Assembly: GCA_946894095.1 (NCBI GenBank) | Contig: OX335647.2 | Span: 21,966,001 to 22,030,000, forward strand | Direction: 5' to 3' | From: Incurvaria masculella | Lineage: Eukaryota > Arthropoda > Insecta > Lepidoptera > Incurvariidae | Length of the DNA stretch: 64,000 nucleotides | In this document: positions 34,401 through 47,504 of the stretch, one piece after another | Layout: every line of letters starts with the position of its first letter | How positions within the stretch are numbered: the first letter of the stretch is position 1 | Program-made: the position numbers and the translations under genes | Notes under the pieces: model-generated | Database searches by the model: none | Seen by the model: only the letters and a program-made list of their open reading frames with translations | What the model was told of the DNA's origin: nothing

Positions 34401-37400
34401 TCAGCCAATTTCCATTCTTGAAACCACAATTTTTTAAACTTATCCATTCCGGTCATAAGACGCCAAAATCAGAATGTTTCAAATGAGTAAAGGTCCTGCG
34501 GTATCCGACTGATGCGACTCCAAAACAACCTGGAATAAGTATAATGAGTTCATGGAGATTCCCGACACTCTATTGACTTTACAATCGAGTCGATCGATTG
34601 CTAATTTCAATCCAGTTGCGTTTGAATTTGGTACTCTTGAGTTCAACTGTGTTCGGATTTTGCGATCGAATAGCATGTTAGTAGACCGAAGTAAAGTTTG
34701 CAACAGAGTCGCAGCAAGTTAGTATTCCGACAAGCAACGCTTTTCAAGCAAACTTGGTTGTTTCATATTTTCGGGTGCAATAGAGAGGGATAGAAGATCG
34801 AATATATTTAGGGCACGGTTGCCGAACCCATAACACAACGCGCACTTCATAAGTAGAACGTTCTTTACATTTCCCGCGCTTTTGTTTTATGTTGTTTGTC
34901 GGAGTTGATAATTTTATTTCGCTATAATTTGATTACCTATTACGATTGGTTTTCATCATTAGTTGGAGCATTGTACTGACAACTTAGTAATAAACTATAG
35001 AGTTTTCTTAAAATATCTCCTCACTACGTAATTGAAAGATGTGTGTTAAATCCAAATATTGTGATACATAAACAAATAATTAATAAACATAGCCTTAATT
35101 TCTTTTAATGTGAAAGTAAAGGCATATGAAAAATGTGGGATGGTTTACCTATCCGATAGAACGTGAGACCGATTCCTATGACATTGTTGCCTAACATTGT
35201 TTGATTACACCCCGAAGCATAAAATTATAATGATGTGAGTACATACATAAAATAACATTTATTAATATCTAATCCGTTTATTTTGTTATTTTCATTGACA
35301 TTAAGCATGCATTCAGTTAATAAGTAAGGATTCCAAATAATATTATGCACGAGGCAGGTTGAGATAAAGGAGCCGGAACGAGCTGAGTGCTCGAAGCGCC
35401 AGTGGTGCGCACGCAGTAACCAATTCTCATTCAGTTTTGTTTCTGCGCAGCCGCTGGCGCCGCTTATAAAGGGAATTACTTAATTTGAAGTGAGATTTAG
35501 AATTTTTTAGAGGTTTTGAATTTAAATTAATTGAAGTGAGGTTATGTTGTATGCAAAGACATTTCCTTAGAGAAATATTGTTTTTGTTGAATTCAAAGTC
35601 ATAAAATATTTTCCATAGGTGTTGTAACAGGGATGCTATTCAAATATCGCACATTGATTGCATACAACAATCCAACCGGTCTCAAAAAGTACCTCCTTTA
35701 TAAACTGGAAAGAAATTGACTGTAACTCGATCCTAACCCAGTTCCAATCCAGCTGAATAACGTCGGGAATACCGATTCTGACGTTTCTCCATACATTGTG
35801 ATGACAGTTCGATCCCAAACTCGCTCGCAATTAATTCCGCTACTACTCGCTGGATCGAGGGCGCTGCTGTCGTTTTCAAGAGTACCAAAGAACTGTCTGT
35901 CAACTTGCTAAGGATAGAGTAAGTTCAATCGAGTGTCGGGAATCGACATGGAGCAGCGAGTCGACGTCCTCTCGGAGTAAGCTTAATTTCGGAGTGACAT
36001 AACCACGGATTATAACCATACCGGAGTTTTGCGGGTCTCAGCGGGTTATCGAAGTACCATTGAACCTTCATTCTGTTCTTGTTGAGTAGAAATGGCAATG
36101 CATTCCTCTTTGAAGCCGGGAAGACTAATCACTGGTCTAAATGTCCAATCAAGACGTTGGCAACATCGCCGTGCTAGACTAGGAGGTCGCGACAAAAATG
36201 GTAACGATAACGTAAATGGCTGAAACTGGGTTCACGGGATAAAGTACAACCCTCTGAAGGTAAATGTGTCAGTCTGCCTGTTCCAAGTGGTCGCGTTACT
36301 TAGATAAGGCGCCTGAAAAAGTAGTTATGGTGACAAAAAATACATATGATAGGGTAAATCGATGCAAATTACGAAGCATGAAAGTATCATTATATACTTG
36401 CCTAGCAATACAAAAAGTGTACAAATCTTTGGTTGAATTTAGTAGTTATAGGCGATTTAGGTTACAGATGTAACTTTAGGTATATTTAAGCATTTAATTA
36501 AAAAAACAACTTGTTATTGTTGCACAGTTAATAGGTATCAATGTTTCTAGAAAATCGGTATATTCATCAGCAGGTACATACCAACATCTATTTTATATAT
36601 CCAATCTAGATAACGCAACCACTTTGCACAGGCAGACCGACATATTTAGCATCAGAGGGTTGGTCTCTAACATTCTAAAATTCAGCCATTTACGTTATCG
36701 TGACCAAAAATGTCGTGACCTCCCGGAATATGCAGAGTGCGGTGCCATCCGAGCCAGGCATCGGGGGTGATAGTTTAAAACTCGCTTAAACGAAATTACG
36801 AAAGATCACATAGTTATTTTTTTAGATCGTGGTTACCCTAACAATTACCCATACTACGGGCGATAACTTAATTAACATTCACTAAATGATTTACAAGGTT
36901 TCTGAAATTTTGCATTCTAAAATATTTTGTCAAAACGTACGTGTGTCTGTTTTATTTAGGTTTCCGTACCCAAAGGGTGCCAAAGTCCGTTTGTCTGTCC
37001 GTCTGTCACGGGGCTGTATCTCATGAACCGTTATAGGCAGGCAGCTGAAATTTTTACAGAGAGTGTATTTATTTTGCCGCTACAACAAGAGCTAAATTAA
37101 AAAATATATAAGAAATAAAGGGGACTCGATACAAAAATTTTGAACGATGGTACGGAACCCTTCGCGTGCGAGTCCTACTCGCACTTGGCCGGTTTTTTAT
37201 TAACCTTTCAGATTGGAATGGCTAATAAACATTGGAAAAAGTTGTTTTTATCACATAGTTTCTCGTTCTCACCAGTTTCTCGTTCTCGTCCTCCATGTCG
37301 AGGCGCGCGGCGATGCAGTTGCGCGTGTCGAGGAAGGCGCGCCGCTGCGCGTGCTCCATGAGCGACAGCATGAGCGCGCCGGCAACGTTCACGCACACGA

Positions 37401-40400
37401 ACACGGCGCCGTTGCCCACCATCTGCGACACGAGACCATTTAGGGTTCCGTGAATATTTATTATGTGGGAGAGGGGGGGGGCGAGCGAGAGGGGGGGGCG
37501 AGCGAGAGTGGGGGAGGGGGGGAGAGGTGAGGGAAGGGGAGAGGAGGGGGAGCGCAATGGTACCACCTAGTTAGTAAGAAAGGGAATCTCAATTTTTACG
37601 TGGAATCCTTACCACAGCCAGCCTCAACATGGGAAAACCAGACTAAGGTTATGGAAAAAACAAGAGTCTACGGTTAAAGATTTTAATTTACAAATTATAA
37701 AAAAAAAAATCTATAATTATTTAGACCATTATAAACACTGTTTTAAGTTTAAACTTCTGCCAACAGTACTAAAACAAAATTATTTCAGGTAAATCCCATA
37801 TACAATTTAAACAGTAAATCTACCATATTACAACTACCGTAATGCTAAAATTACAATACAAATTTATTAATTTTGTCAACAATAAATCCCACATTTAATT
37901 GTTTCATCATTAGCGGTTCTGAGCGGCTCGTAGCCTAGTGGCGCGGGGACTGGCCTAGCGTACCAGAGGTCTGGGTTCAATTCCGACATGCACTTTGCGA
38001 CTGCGCGACTGTCTTTCCCTTTCCGAGTTCGATAAGTTCGAAAGAATCGATACATTTATATGGGTGTATTTTGCGTGTCAACGCAAGCGATGAATAACAA
38101 TTTGGAAATATTTCCAGTTCTAGGAATTATCTCAAATAACACTTTATTTTCGTCACAACTTTATCGATATCAACAGCATTTTATAAAAAAAACCGGCCTA
38201 GTGCGAGTCGGACTCGCACACGAAGGGTTCCGTACTATCGTAAAAAAATGTATACAAAAAAATCACGTTTTTTGTATGGTGACCCCCTTTAATTTTAATT
38301 ATTTCTTAATCATACCTATTTGTTGTTATTGCGGCAAAATAAATACACACTCTGTGAAAATTTCAGCTGTCTATCTGTTACGGTTACTGAGATACAGCCC
38401 TGTGACAGACGGACAGACGGACGGACGGACGGACGGACGGACGGACGGACGGACAGCGGAGGCTTAGTAATAGGGTTCCGTTTTCACCCTTTGGGTACGG
38501 AACCCTAAAAACGTATAAAATGGTATCCTAACTAAGATTATATATGAGAAAGTTTGTTTCTTTGTTCAGCTTTCACGACAGAACAATGGCTAGTAGATAT
38601 ATTGCATCCTGGGGAAGGACATAGGCTATCTTTTGTTAAAAAAAACTTGAAGGAGATTATCATTTGTATAGGCAACCAATAATTCCTCAAGTTAGGGGTA
38701 TGCATACTCAGATTAAGGTGGCCCATCCCGCTCATCTCCCCACACAAAAGGGGAAAGAAGATCACGCCCATATTTCTTGTCAGAGATCCAAAATTTTGCT
38801 CAAAATAGCTTTATTTGATCAAACTAGATGTCTGATGACCATTGGCATTGTAAAATTGTGTTTGGTTTCTAAGTTATAAGGTCCGAAAGTTCGCGATTTT
38901 CGCGCGTTTTATACAATAACTTTGGGGGTGGATTACGCAATGATAAAGAAAGCACATCTTAAAAAGATTAGTCATCAGACATAGCTTATTTAATCAAGAT
39001 TTATAATCAATTTGGTTTTTGTTCGATTTTTTACTACAGCGGTCGTAGTTTACTTTTAGCTATAGGTCGTTTTTAAATCAAAATTTTCGTAAATCTTACC
39101 AAATCATACACTATGCACATTGTCTTGTTTGTGGACATGTTGCATCTTCCTCATCACGGAGCCTGTCTTATTCTTTGAAACAGAGAAGGTCCCAGAGCGC
39201 AACAGCACGGTTTTGTACCGTGCCCGCGAATGAGTTAGGCCCGCCGGGTTGGGCCACCTTAAGCTATTGGCAAGATGTACGGTTTTGATTCCGACGTACA
39301 TCTCGATTTTTTTCCGCAAGTTCAAGGCTGCATCCGTTCTCATCGGATCTTGCCCCAACAGAATTCTATTTTTTTAAAATTAAGATTTTTTTTAAGCGGG
39401 GAACACCCGACAGGCAGCACAAAACGCTTTCGCTGACTTTCCTTCCGTCCGGCAGACTTCTACAGTAAAGTGTAAAACAAACTGCCGTAAAAGTGGCAAA
39501 ATTGTATCGATAAATTTGGCCAGTAGTTAGATTAACTAAAATTAAAAAATATCCAAACAAATATCCAATCTACAACCATTCACTTTACCTTCCAAACTCA
39601 TTTTCCGTAACTATGCTATCAGCCTAAATAATAACATAAAAAGAGAAAAAAATCACTATTACTAAACAGCGTGTTTACAATATGTTTATATTTTTAAGTT
39701 AAAAAAATTAACACTTAAAAAATCCAAAAGCTTCATGTCCAAACCCACCGGCGGCGTAAAAAAACGAGTACTTGTAACACGAACATAAAGAGATATAAGG
39801 ATGCGATAAACATTAAGATTCAATGTCAACGTGTGTCGCTTCGCGAGGTTCAATGCCAGCGTGTTTGTTATCGAGGAATCGCTGTTTATTCGGCGCTTTC
39901 TCCACAACCGCCGGTGGAACTAGGGTTGCCACCTTTGGAGTAAGGATTTTCGGGAGAAGATCTCGAGCTCATGCTCGTCGGGAGGACTAAGAAAGTCATG
40001 CATGAATTTTGCATTGGGAGGACTAGTAAAATATAAATTCATCCATAAATTTCGCTTCGGAAGTTTGAAAGGAGGTTTTCGTTTTCTTTGCATTTAATTT
40101 TGTGTGGTTTTCTTTTTGTTTTTTACCAGAATGTATGTATGACTGTTTGTTCATTTTATTCTATTTTATTTGGACATTATACAGTTATTGCAAATACCAT
40201 AACGCAAAAAAGTTAAAACCAAATAATTAAAATTTCCAAATATGAAAAAGAGCAAAAAGTCATAATCAACATCAAAATGAAAATAAAAACGAAATAAACA
40301 ATACTTCAAAACAAAATTTCTAAATTTAATAAACGAGATATCCAGAGAAAAGAAAATAATAACTAAATCTAAGTATAAATATGTATAAACTATAGTTAGA

Positions 40401-43400
40401 AACAAAAACTTTTGTTTTATGTAGCCCTTATACCTGTTCCGGTTCCTGTTAAGTTTTTAAATTGTTTTTAAGTTGTTGTGAAGCTGATAAATAAATAAAT
40501 TAAAAATTATTTAATACCCTAATTTAATTTTTCACACCCTATCACTTCTTTACAGCACACTGAATAACCCTGCTGCTCCGAGTTACCTGCAGGATCGCTT
40601 CAAATTCCTATCTTCACATGGTGTTCCACTTAGGTCTGCTGATACCTTACTGTTAGCAATTCCTACACATCGCAGCACTTATTATAGTGACTCTTTTTCT
40701 GTAAACGCATCTCGTCTTTGGAATCAGCTTCCCCTAGAAATTCGGTCCTCTTCCAATGTATATATTTTCAAAAAACGTCTGAAGTCCTATTATTTAAATT
40801 ATATTTAAACTTTATCATTTATATAAGTTCTTGCTCGCTCTCTGTTACAAAAAAAAGGTTCATATAAGAATAAATGTATATACACAAATATTGGTATATA
40901 TTTAAATTAAATATATATTATAAGCTATGTACTATATGTATCTGTATGTATTAGTATTAGAATGTAAGTATATTTATTCTTGTTAAGTATATATATATAT
41001 ATCTTTATTGATAAAAAATCTTACTTCTTTTATCCTTTTTTGTCTGCCGCCTTGCACCATTCCTACATCCCAGGGGTAGGTAGGAAGAGAATGCCTTTTG
41101 GCATTAGGCCCGCCTTTTGTAAACTGTTTATAATGGTGTACAATAAAGAATTTTATTATTATTATTATTATTAAATCTCCGGGAGAATTTTCGATTATTT
41201 TCCAAATACTTTATATTTATACTTTCAGCGTCCAATTCCGGAAGACCCATAGGAAATCCGGGAGTGGTGGCAGCCCTAGGTGAGCACCGGCCGAGCGACC
41301 GACCTTCGGCGGACCCCACAATATGCCCCCCACACTCCCCTTGCCCGTTGACAGTGACATCGCCTTCAGACGAGACAGCACACAGCTTTTTGGCAACGCT
41401 GTGTGTTTGGTTTAGCCGGAACGACTCTCTTAAGGGCCTGGTACTAGCCAAATCGCAAAGTTAGACGAGGCACCCCAAGTTAACTAACTAAGTCTGACGA
41501 TTATAAGTGTCATTCTTACAATATATGATTCCTTGTCTAGGAATTGAATTATTTTCGTTAATGTATGTTTCCTTTTTCTATACAAAATACATTGCGGAAA
41601 CGGTGTCCATTTCCGAACTTTTTTGACTAAATGTAGAAATCTAAAAGCAAATGGAATTTTTTGTTTATGCATATATGCTGTTTTTGCTTATATCTAGAAA
41701 TCGAATTACTTTCAGATTTCTAATGAGACAAATCAACTTTTTTATTTTTATTATTATTTAAATAAATGATGGAATAAAAAAATATTAACAATCCATTATC
41801 AGTCTGGAGTTCTATTTGGATTTGCTGAAGCGTTTCACTACATATTATTACATTTGTTATAAAGTGCATTTGTATGGCGCGAGTAGTTGGCTAGTCCTAG
41901 CGCCTTAAGGGTCTGACAACTGCTGATTGACATTCATTTCGTATCAACATGCACAATAATCATGTTTTGTTTTAATAACTACAACTGCAACTCATTTTGA
42001 AATTTAAAAAAGAACGGTAAATTACTGACTATCTTATTATTTATTCAAACATTCTTCATAAGATGGTCCAAACGCCAATGAGTTATGAAGCCACCCCGTT
42101 GGCCCCTAGCAGGCAAAATGCTTATTTCGGAACCTAGAGCACCATGCATTCATTTTCATATATTTTCATTTTTGTAAAAAAACAGATTCTGGACGATATA
42201 CAATGAAAACTATTCGAAAACTGTCTGTACTTATTGTAATCAGCTTACGGCCGAAATTTTTTTTTTTTGCAAAATACTTAAATAGATTTAAGAAAATTTT
42301 GCAATTTAATGTAGCATACCAAATATATTTATAAACATATGCGCTAGGAAGGATCTTAATTCCGATTTCGCCGAAAATACTCATATACGAGGATATTTCG
42401 CTTTCAAACTGAGAGATAGCAATGCAAGCCGCATTTTCGCAATATAAAAGATCTGTCTGCTTCCCTTTGTACACATTTGTGATTCCTAAAAGGGTTTGGA
42501 ATTGGCACTTCATTATTGTTATGTCTCTGTGACACGAGCGGGAGGTGGCGAGTGCGTATTAGCTTTCTCTTTTCCCCCAAGGCACACAACTCCTATTGTT
42601 AAGCGTATACTTCCATAACAGGTCGCAGTTGACGTAGTCACAAGCGCCGCCATGCAAATGAAGACGCACACGCGCCTGGCACGGTGCCGTCAGCTGTCAG
42701 CCGAGGAACCGCCCGCCCACGTGTCACCCGGCGGGACCGACGCAACGCTACCTGCTCGGGCTACCGACGCACACGACAGCCTCGCGGTGATGGCAGCTAA
42801 GTTGAAGCTGGATTACTGCCTAAAACCCCGTCTCGATTAACCCGTCGCGGGCGTGTAGCTCGATTAATTTCACAAGTGTCAAAAAAAACCGGCCAAGTGC
42901 GAGTCGGACTCGCACACGAAGGGTTCCGTACCATCGTACAAGATTTAACACAAAAAACACGTTCTTTGTATGGGGGATTATTAATATTTTTAAATTTTAC
43001 CTATTTGTTGTTATAGCGGCAAAATAAATATTTTTCATTGTTTCATTTAATTTATTTAAACTTTTTGGTAGTCAAACTACACCAAGTTACGTCACAAAGA
43101 TCCGCGGATTCGATCAACCCAGTGAAGAAGAACCCGCAAAGAAACTTCACGGGTTTACATAACATATTTTTCCGTCCACAATTATGAAATACATACTTAG
43201 ATCTAAATGCTACTGCCAAACAATTCCTTGGCAGAACAGTTGTAAGGCAAAGAACAAAGAACAATACACACGGGAAATATTGCTGTAATTAGTCGCCTTT
43301 CAGCATTCATGGCGTATGGTATTTTCTGAACATTACCTCCCATCGTCTCATCCAGCGATCCATGGTTATTTTTTCCCATAAATTTATATACTGTCCACTA

Positions 43401-46400
43401 TTTACTCCACAACTATATTATTACAGAGCGATGACCCGGAAACGTCTTTGGTGCCGGGAAGCCATTTCCGCATTATTACTGAATGCGATATCACATAAAT
43501 AAGGGCCTCCACTTGGGAACTAAAATAGGTCTTTGTTAATCCATGCTATTCTGTGTATATTACTGTGAATAAGTAAGTTTCTGAAGACTAGCTGGCAACG
43601 CTTTGATTAGGATCAAAGCTGTTTCCAGCGACATGTTATTTAGATCAAAGCCTACCTCCGACACGTGAAACATGTTTAGTAATTCTCGCCAAAATTAGAA
43701 TTTCGCATACCAAAGTCACACTAGTGTATCGTTCATAGGTAGAACTGAAATTATAGTTTTGAGACAATATACATAGACTTGCAATTAGAATAACTCAAGA
43801 CGTGGGTCAACTGACTGAGGGCCATTTTGATCTGGAATATCGTTACATCACAGTAAGCAAAGAACTTGTTACATCACAGTAAGCACAGAACAAGATATTA
43901 TTGCAACAATAAATTTTAAACAATGATTAACAAATAAAAATGAAAAAATTGCCAAAACGCAACTAGCCGGGGTCTTTTGAGGACCTTCTCTCAGAAGACA
44001 ATATGTCTCATCTTTGTAACTATCTCCGTCCTTTTTCCTCTAATGCGGGTTGCAATTGACCTCTCACTCTCACGCTTCAACATACTAAATCTATGATTGA
44101 TACTACATATTATAATTAATTGTAAGCAAGCTGATAATCTCTTGGTACCAAACACGGCTATGCACTCTATGATGGGTCCAACGAGGTTTCGCGTCGGGGT
44201 ACGGAAACTTCAGGTAAATGGCAATATTTTTTTTACTTTTTAGTGCTTTTTCTTTGAAGTTGGTTACTTTTTTGTTAAAAGCTTTTTTTATTTGTTTATT
44301 TTTAGTGAATCTGAAGTACACTAACTAATTTGTTCACGTCATTTCCAATAAAAAAAAAAAACGAATTCTGTTGAGTTATTCGTCCATTTTTCGGGCACAT
44401 ACTTAATACAAATTTAAGACTTATATGATTTTCTCCTTGATATCATTGTCAGAACTTAACCAAATTAAAATGGGACCACTTGGGAAGCCCCAGCTTTAAT
44501 ATAAAAAAACAATCATCAAAATCGGTTCACCCAGGCGAAAGTTATGAGGTAACAAACATAAAAAATAAAAAAACATACAGACGAATTGATAACCTCCTCC
44601 TTTTTTGAAGTCGGTTGAAAATAAGTCAGAACTTACCGTGCTTTCCATTAGAAGAATAAAAATATCGTCACAGAAACGAAATTTGCAGGTTTTTTCCTCC
44701 CCACTGAAGTTTCTGTAGATAGGCAAAATATATCCTGAATATACCAGTGTCGTCTGCTGCGTACGAACGCGGCGGATGCCTCCTTGACAACGGGCTGAAT
44801 GATAGGCTCGAAACGTTGGAGAATGTCTCTTCCTGCCGCGTGAAAAGCCGTAACATTTTTCAAATATACCAGTTATGTTTTTTTGCGATGATTATATTAT
44901 TTGATAAGTTAACCGTATACGTCGATCAATCAGTTAGTAAAGTAATTAATTGTAGTTTGAGTACGAGAAGTTTAAATAATTGAAATAACATTGAACACAT
45001 AAGTATTCAATGAAATATGAAATATGAAAACTTAAGAACACGTAAGAAATTCACAGGACGCTATTCAGTGCAACGAACATTCGATGCTGCGCGTCCCGAA
45101 TTCTACTACACGACTACTCTACTACGCGAATTAACTAGGGTTAGACGTTGTCCACTAACTCGTGGCTACGCTGCGAACGCTGCTTCTGTCCTATCACGCT
45201 TGCTGCTATCGACTTACTTCTCGCCGCACAGTTTCGTCACAGAACATATGTAGGATCTTATCCAGTGGCTCAACTGCATACAAAGTTCCGATTTCGTGCA
45301 CCTGTACAGGCACATTTCGCTTTAAAGGTCTCTAAGCTAGTTTTGCGGTGCTGATCTGTTGCGAATAGTCCATCGGGATCTACATTTTAAAAATAACGGA
45401 ACCAGGAGTGCTTCGCCAATATTTAAGGTGGCCCAACCCGCTCAACTCCCCATACAAACGGGGAAAGAAGATCACGCCCATATTTTGCTCAAAAGAGCTT
45501 TATTTGATCGAACTAGATGTCTGATGACCGTTGGTACTGTAAAAATGGTGTTTGGTTTCTAAGTTATAAGGTCCGAAAGTTCGAATTTTTCGCGCGTTTT
45601 ATACAATAACTTTGCTGGTTTATTACGCAATGATTAAGTAAGAAAATCTTAAAAAGATTAGTCACACAATGCACATTGTCTTTTTTGTGGACATGTTGCA
45701 TCTTCCTCATCACGGAGCCTGTGTTATTCTTTCTGTGTTAGCCGCCGGGTTGGGCCACCTTAAAGTGGCCCAACCCGGCGGGCCTAACTCATTCGCGGGC
45801 ACGGTACAAAACCGTGCTGTTGCGCTCTGGGACCTTCTCTGTTTCAAAGAATAACACAGGCTCCGTGATGAGGAAGATGCAACGTCCACAAAAAAGATAA
45901 TGTGCATAGTGTATGATTTGGTAAGATTTACGAAAATTTTAATTTAAAAACTACTTATAGCTAAAAGTAAACCACGACCGCTGTAGTAAAAAATCGAACA
46001 AAAACCAAATAGATTATAAATCTTGATTAAATAAGCTATGTCTGATGACTAATCTTCTTAAGGTGGCCCATCCCGCTTATCTCCCCATACAAAAGGGGAA
46101 AGAAGATCAAGCCCATATTTCTTGTCAGAGATCCAAAATTTTGCTCAAAATAGCTTTATTTGATCGAACTAGATGTCTGATGACCATTGGCATTGTAAAA
46201 TTGTGTTTGGTTTCTAAGTTATAAGGTCCGAAAGATCGCATTTTTCGCGCGTTTTATACAATAACTTTGGAGATGGATTACGCAATGATAAAGTAAGAAC
46301 ATCTTAAAAAGATTAGTTATCAGACATAGCTTATTTAATCAAGATTTATAATCTATTTGGTTTTTGTTCGATTTTTTACTTCAGCGGCCGTGGTTTACTT

Positions 46401-47457
46401 TTAGCTATAAGTCGTTTTGAAATTTAAATTTTCTTAAATCTTACCAAAACATACACTATGCACATTGTCTTTTTTGTGGACATGTTGCATCTTCCGCATC
46501 ACGGAGCCTGTCTTATTCTTTGAAACAGAGAAGGTCCCAGAGCGCAACAGCACGGTTTTGTACCGTGCCCGCGAATGAGTTAGGCCCGCCGGGTTGGGCC
46601 ACCTTAAGATGTTCTTCCTTTAACATTGCGTAATCCACCTCCAAAGTTATTGTATAAAACGCGCGAAAAATGCGAACTTTCGGACCTTATAACTTAGAAA
46701 CGAAACACAATTTTTCAATGCCAATGGTCATCAGACATCTAGTTCGATCATATGAAGCTATTTTGAGCAAAATTTTGGATCTCTGACAAGAAATATGGGC
46801 GTGATCTTCTTTCCCCTTTTGTATGGGGAGATGAGCGGGATGGGCCACCTTAAATGACAATATATAAACATAGTGCATTTCGTCACAAATGCGAGCTGCT
46901 CCATGGTTCGGAATCCATGTAAAACTGTAGGTCCCCTTCCCTAGTAGGTAAGACCGCCCGGGTTGGTACCATCGCATTGGATGAAAAGGTGGTCGAAGCG
47001 GCAACGAAAAATTGTCCGTGTTTTCCAACCAGTTCAATGTAGCGGTGCTCATAAAGGGAAGGCCCTGGCATGGCACCTAATTCCTTCGGGAATATCATAA
47101 CGGTGGTTGTGCGGTATTAGCCATCCATGTCAGGTTGCATAAAAAAAACCTTTTTTTTATGCAACCTGGGAAGGTTTTTATCTAAAAATTCGCCTGAGTT
47201 GAGCTACTGCTGTGGCCCCGGTCGGACAGCTATACCTCTACTGTGGTTTCGTCATAACGCCTCATATTCGAGTATTTCGCCTACACCGACTCCTGTGCCG
47301 ATACATTCAGATAAGACACAGCGCTTCGTAACGTCCTAATAACAGGATATGGTCCCCTATAGATACCCCAAAGCGGAGAGGAGCGCTCCACTCCGATCCT
47401 TTGAAGTCGATAATGTAGCGTGCCCATTGAATTCAGCGATTCAGCGTTGGATAACAC

Positions 47458-47504
<47 letters not shown>

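Larger units (their letters stand above)
34086..37272 (-). other. Intron 3 (about 3.2 kb)
   Basis: AT-rich intron with a family F MITE at 36.17-36.73 kb and a family A copy at 36.95-37.2 kb. I see no recognisable feature in 34090-36170. Confidence 0.75.

Noticed and set aside
44648..44863. Two overlapping ORFs near 44.7 kb
   Set aside because: No recognisable motif; frames overlap on the same strand and neither has gene context.
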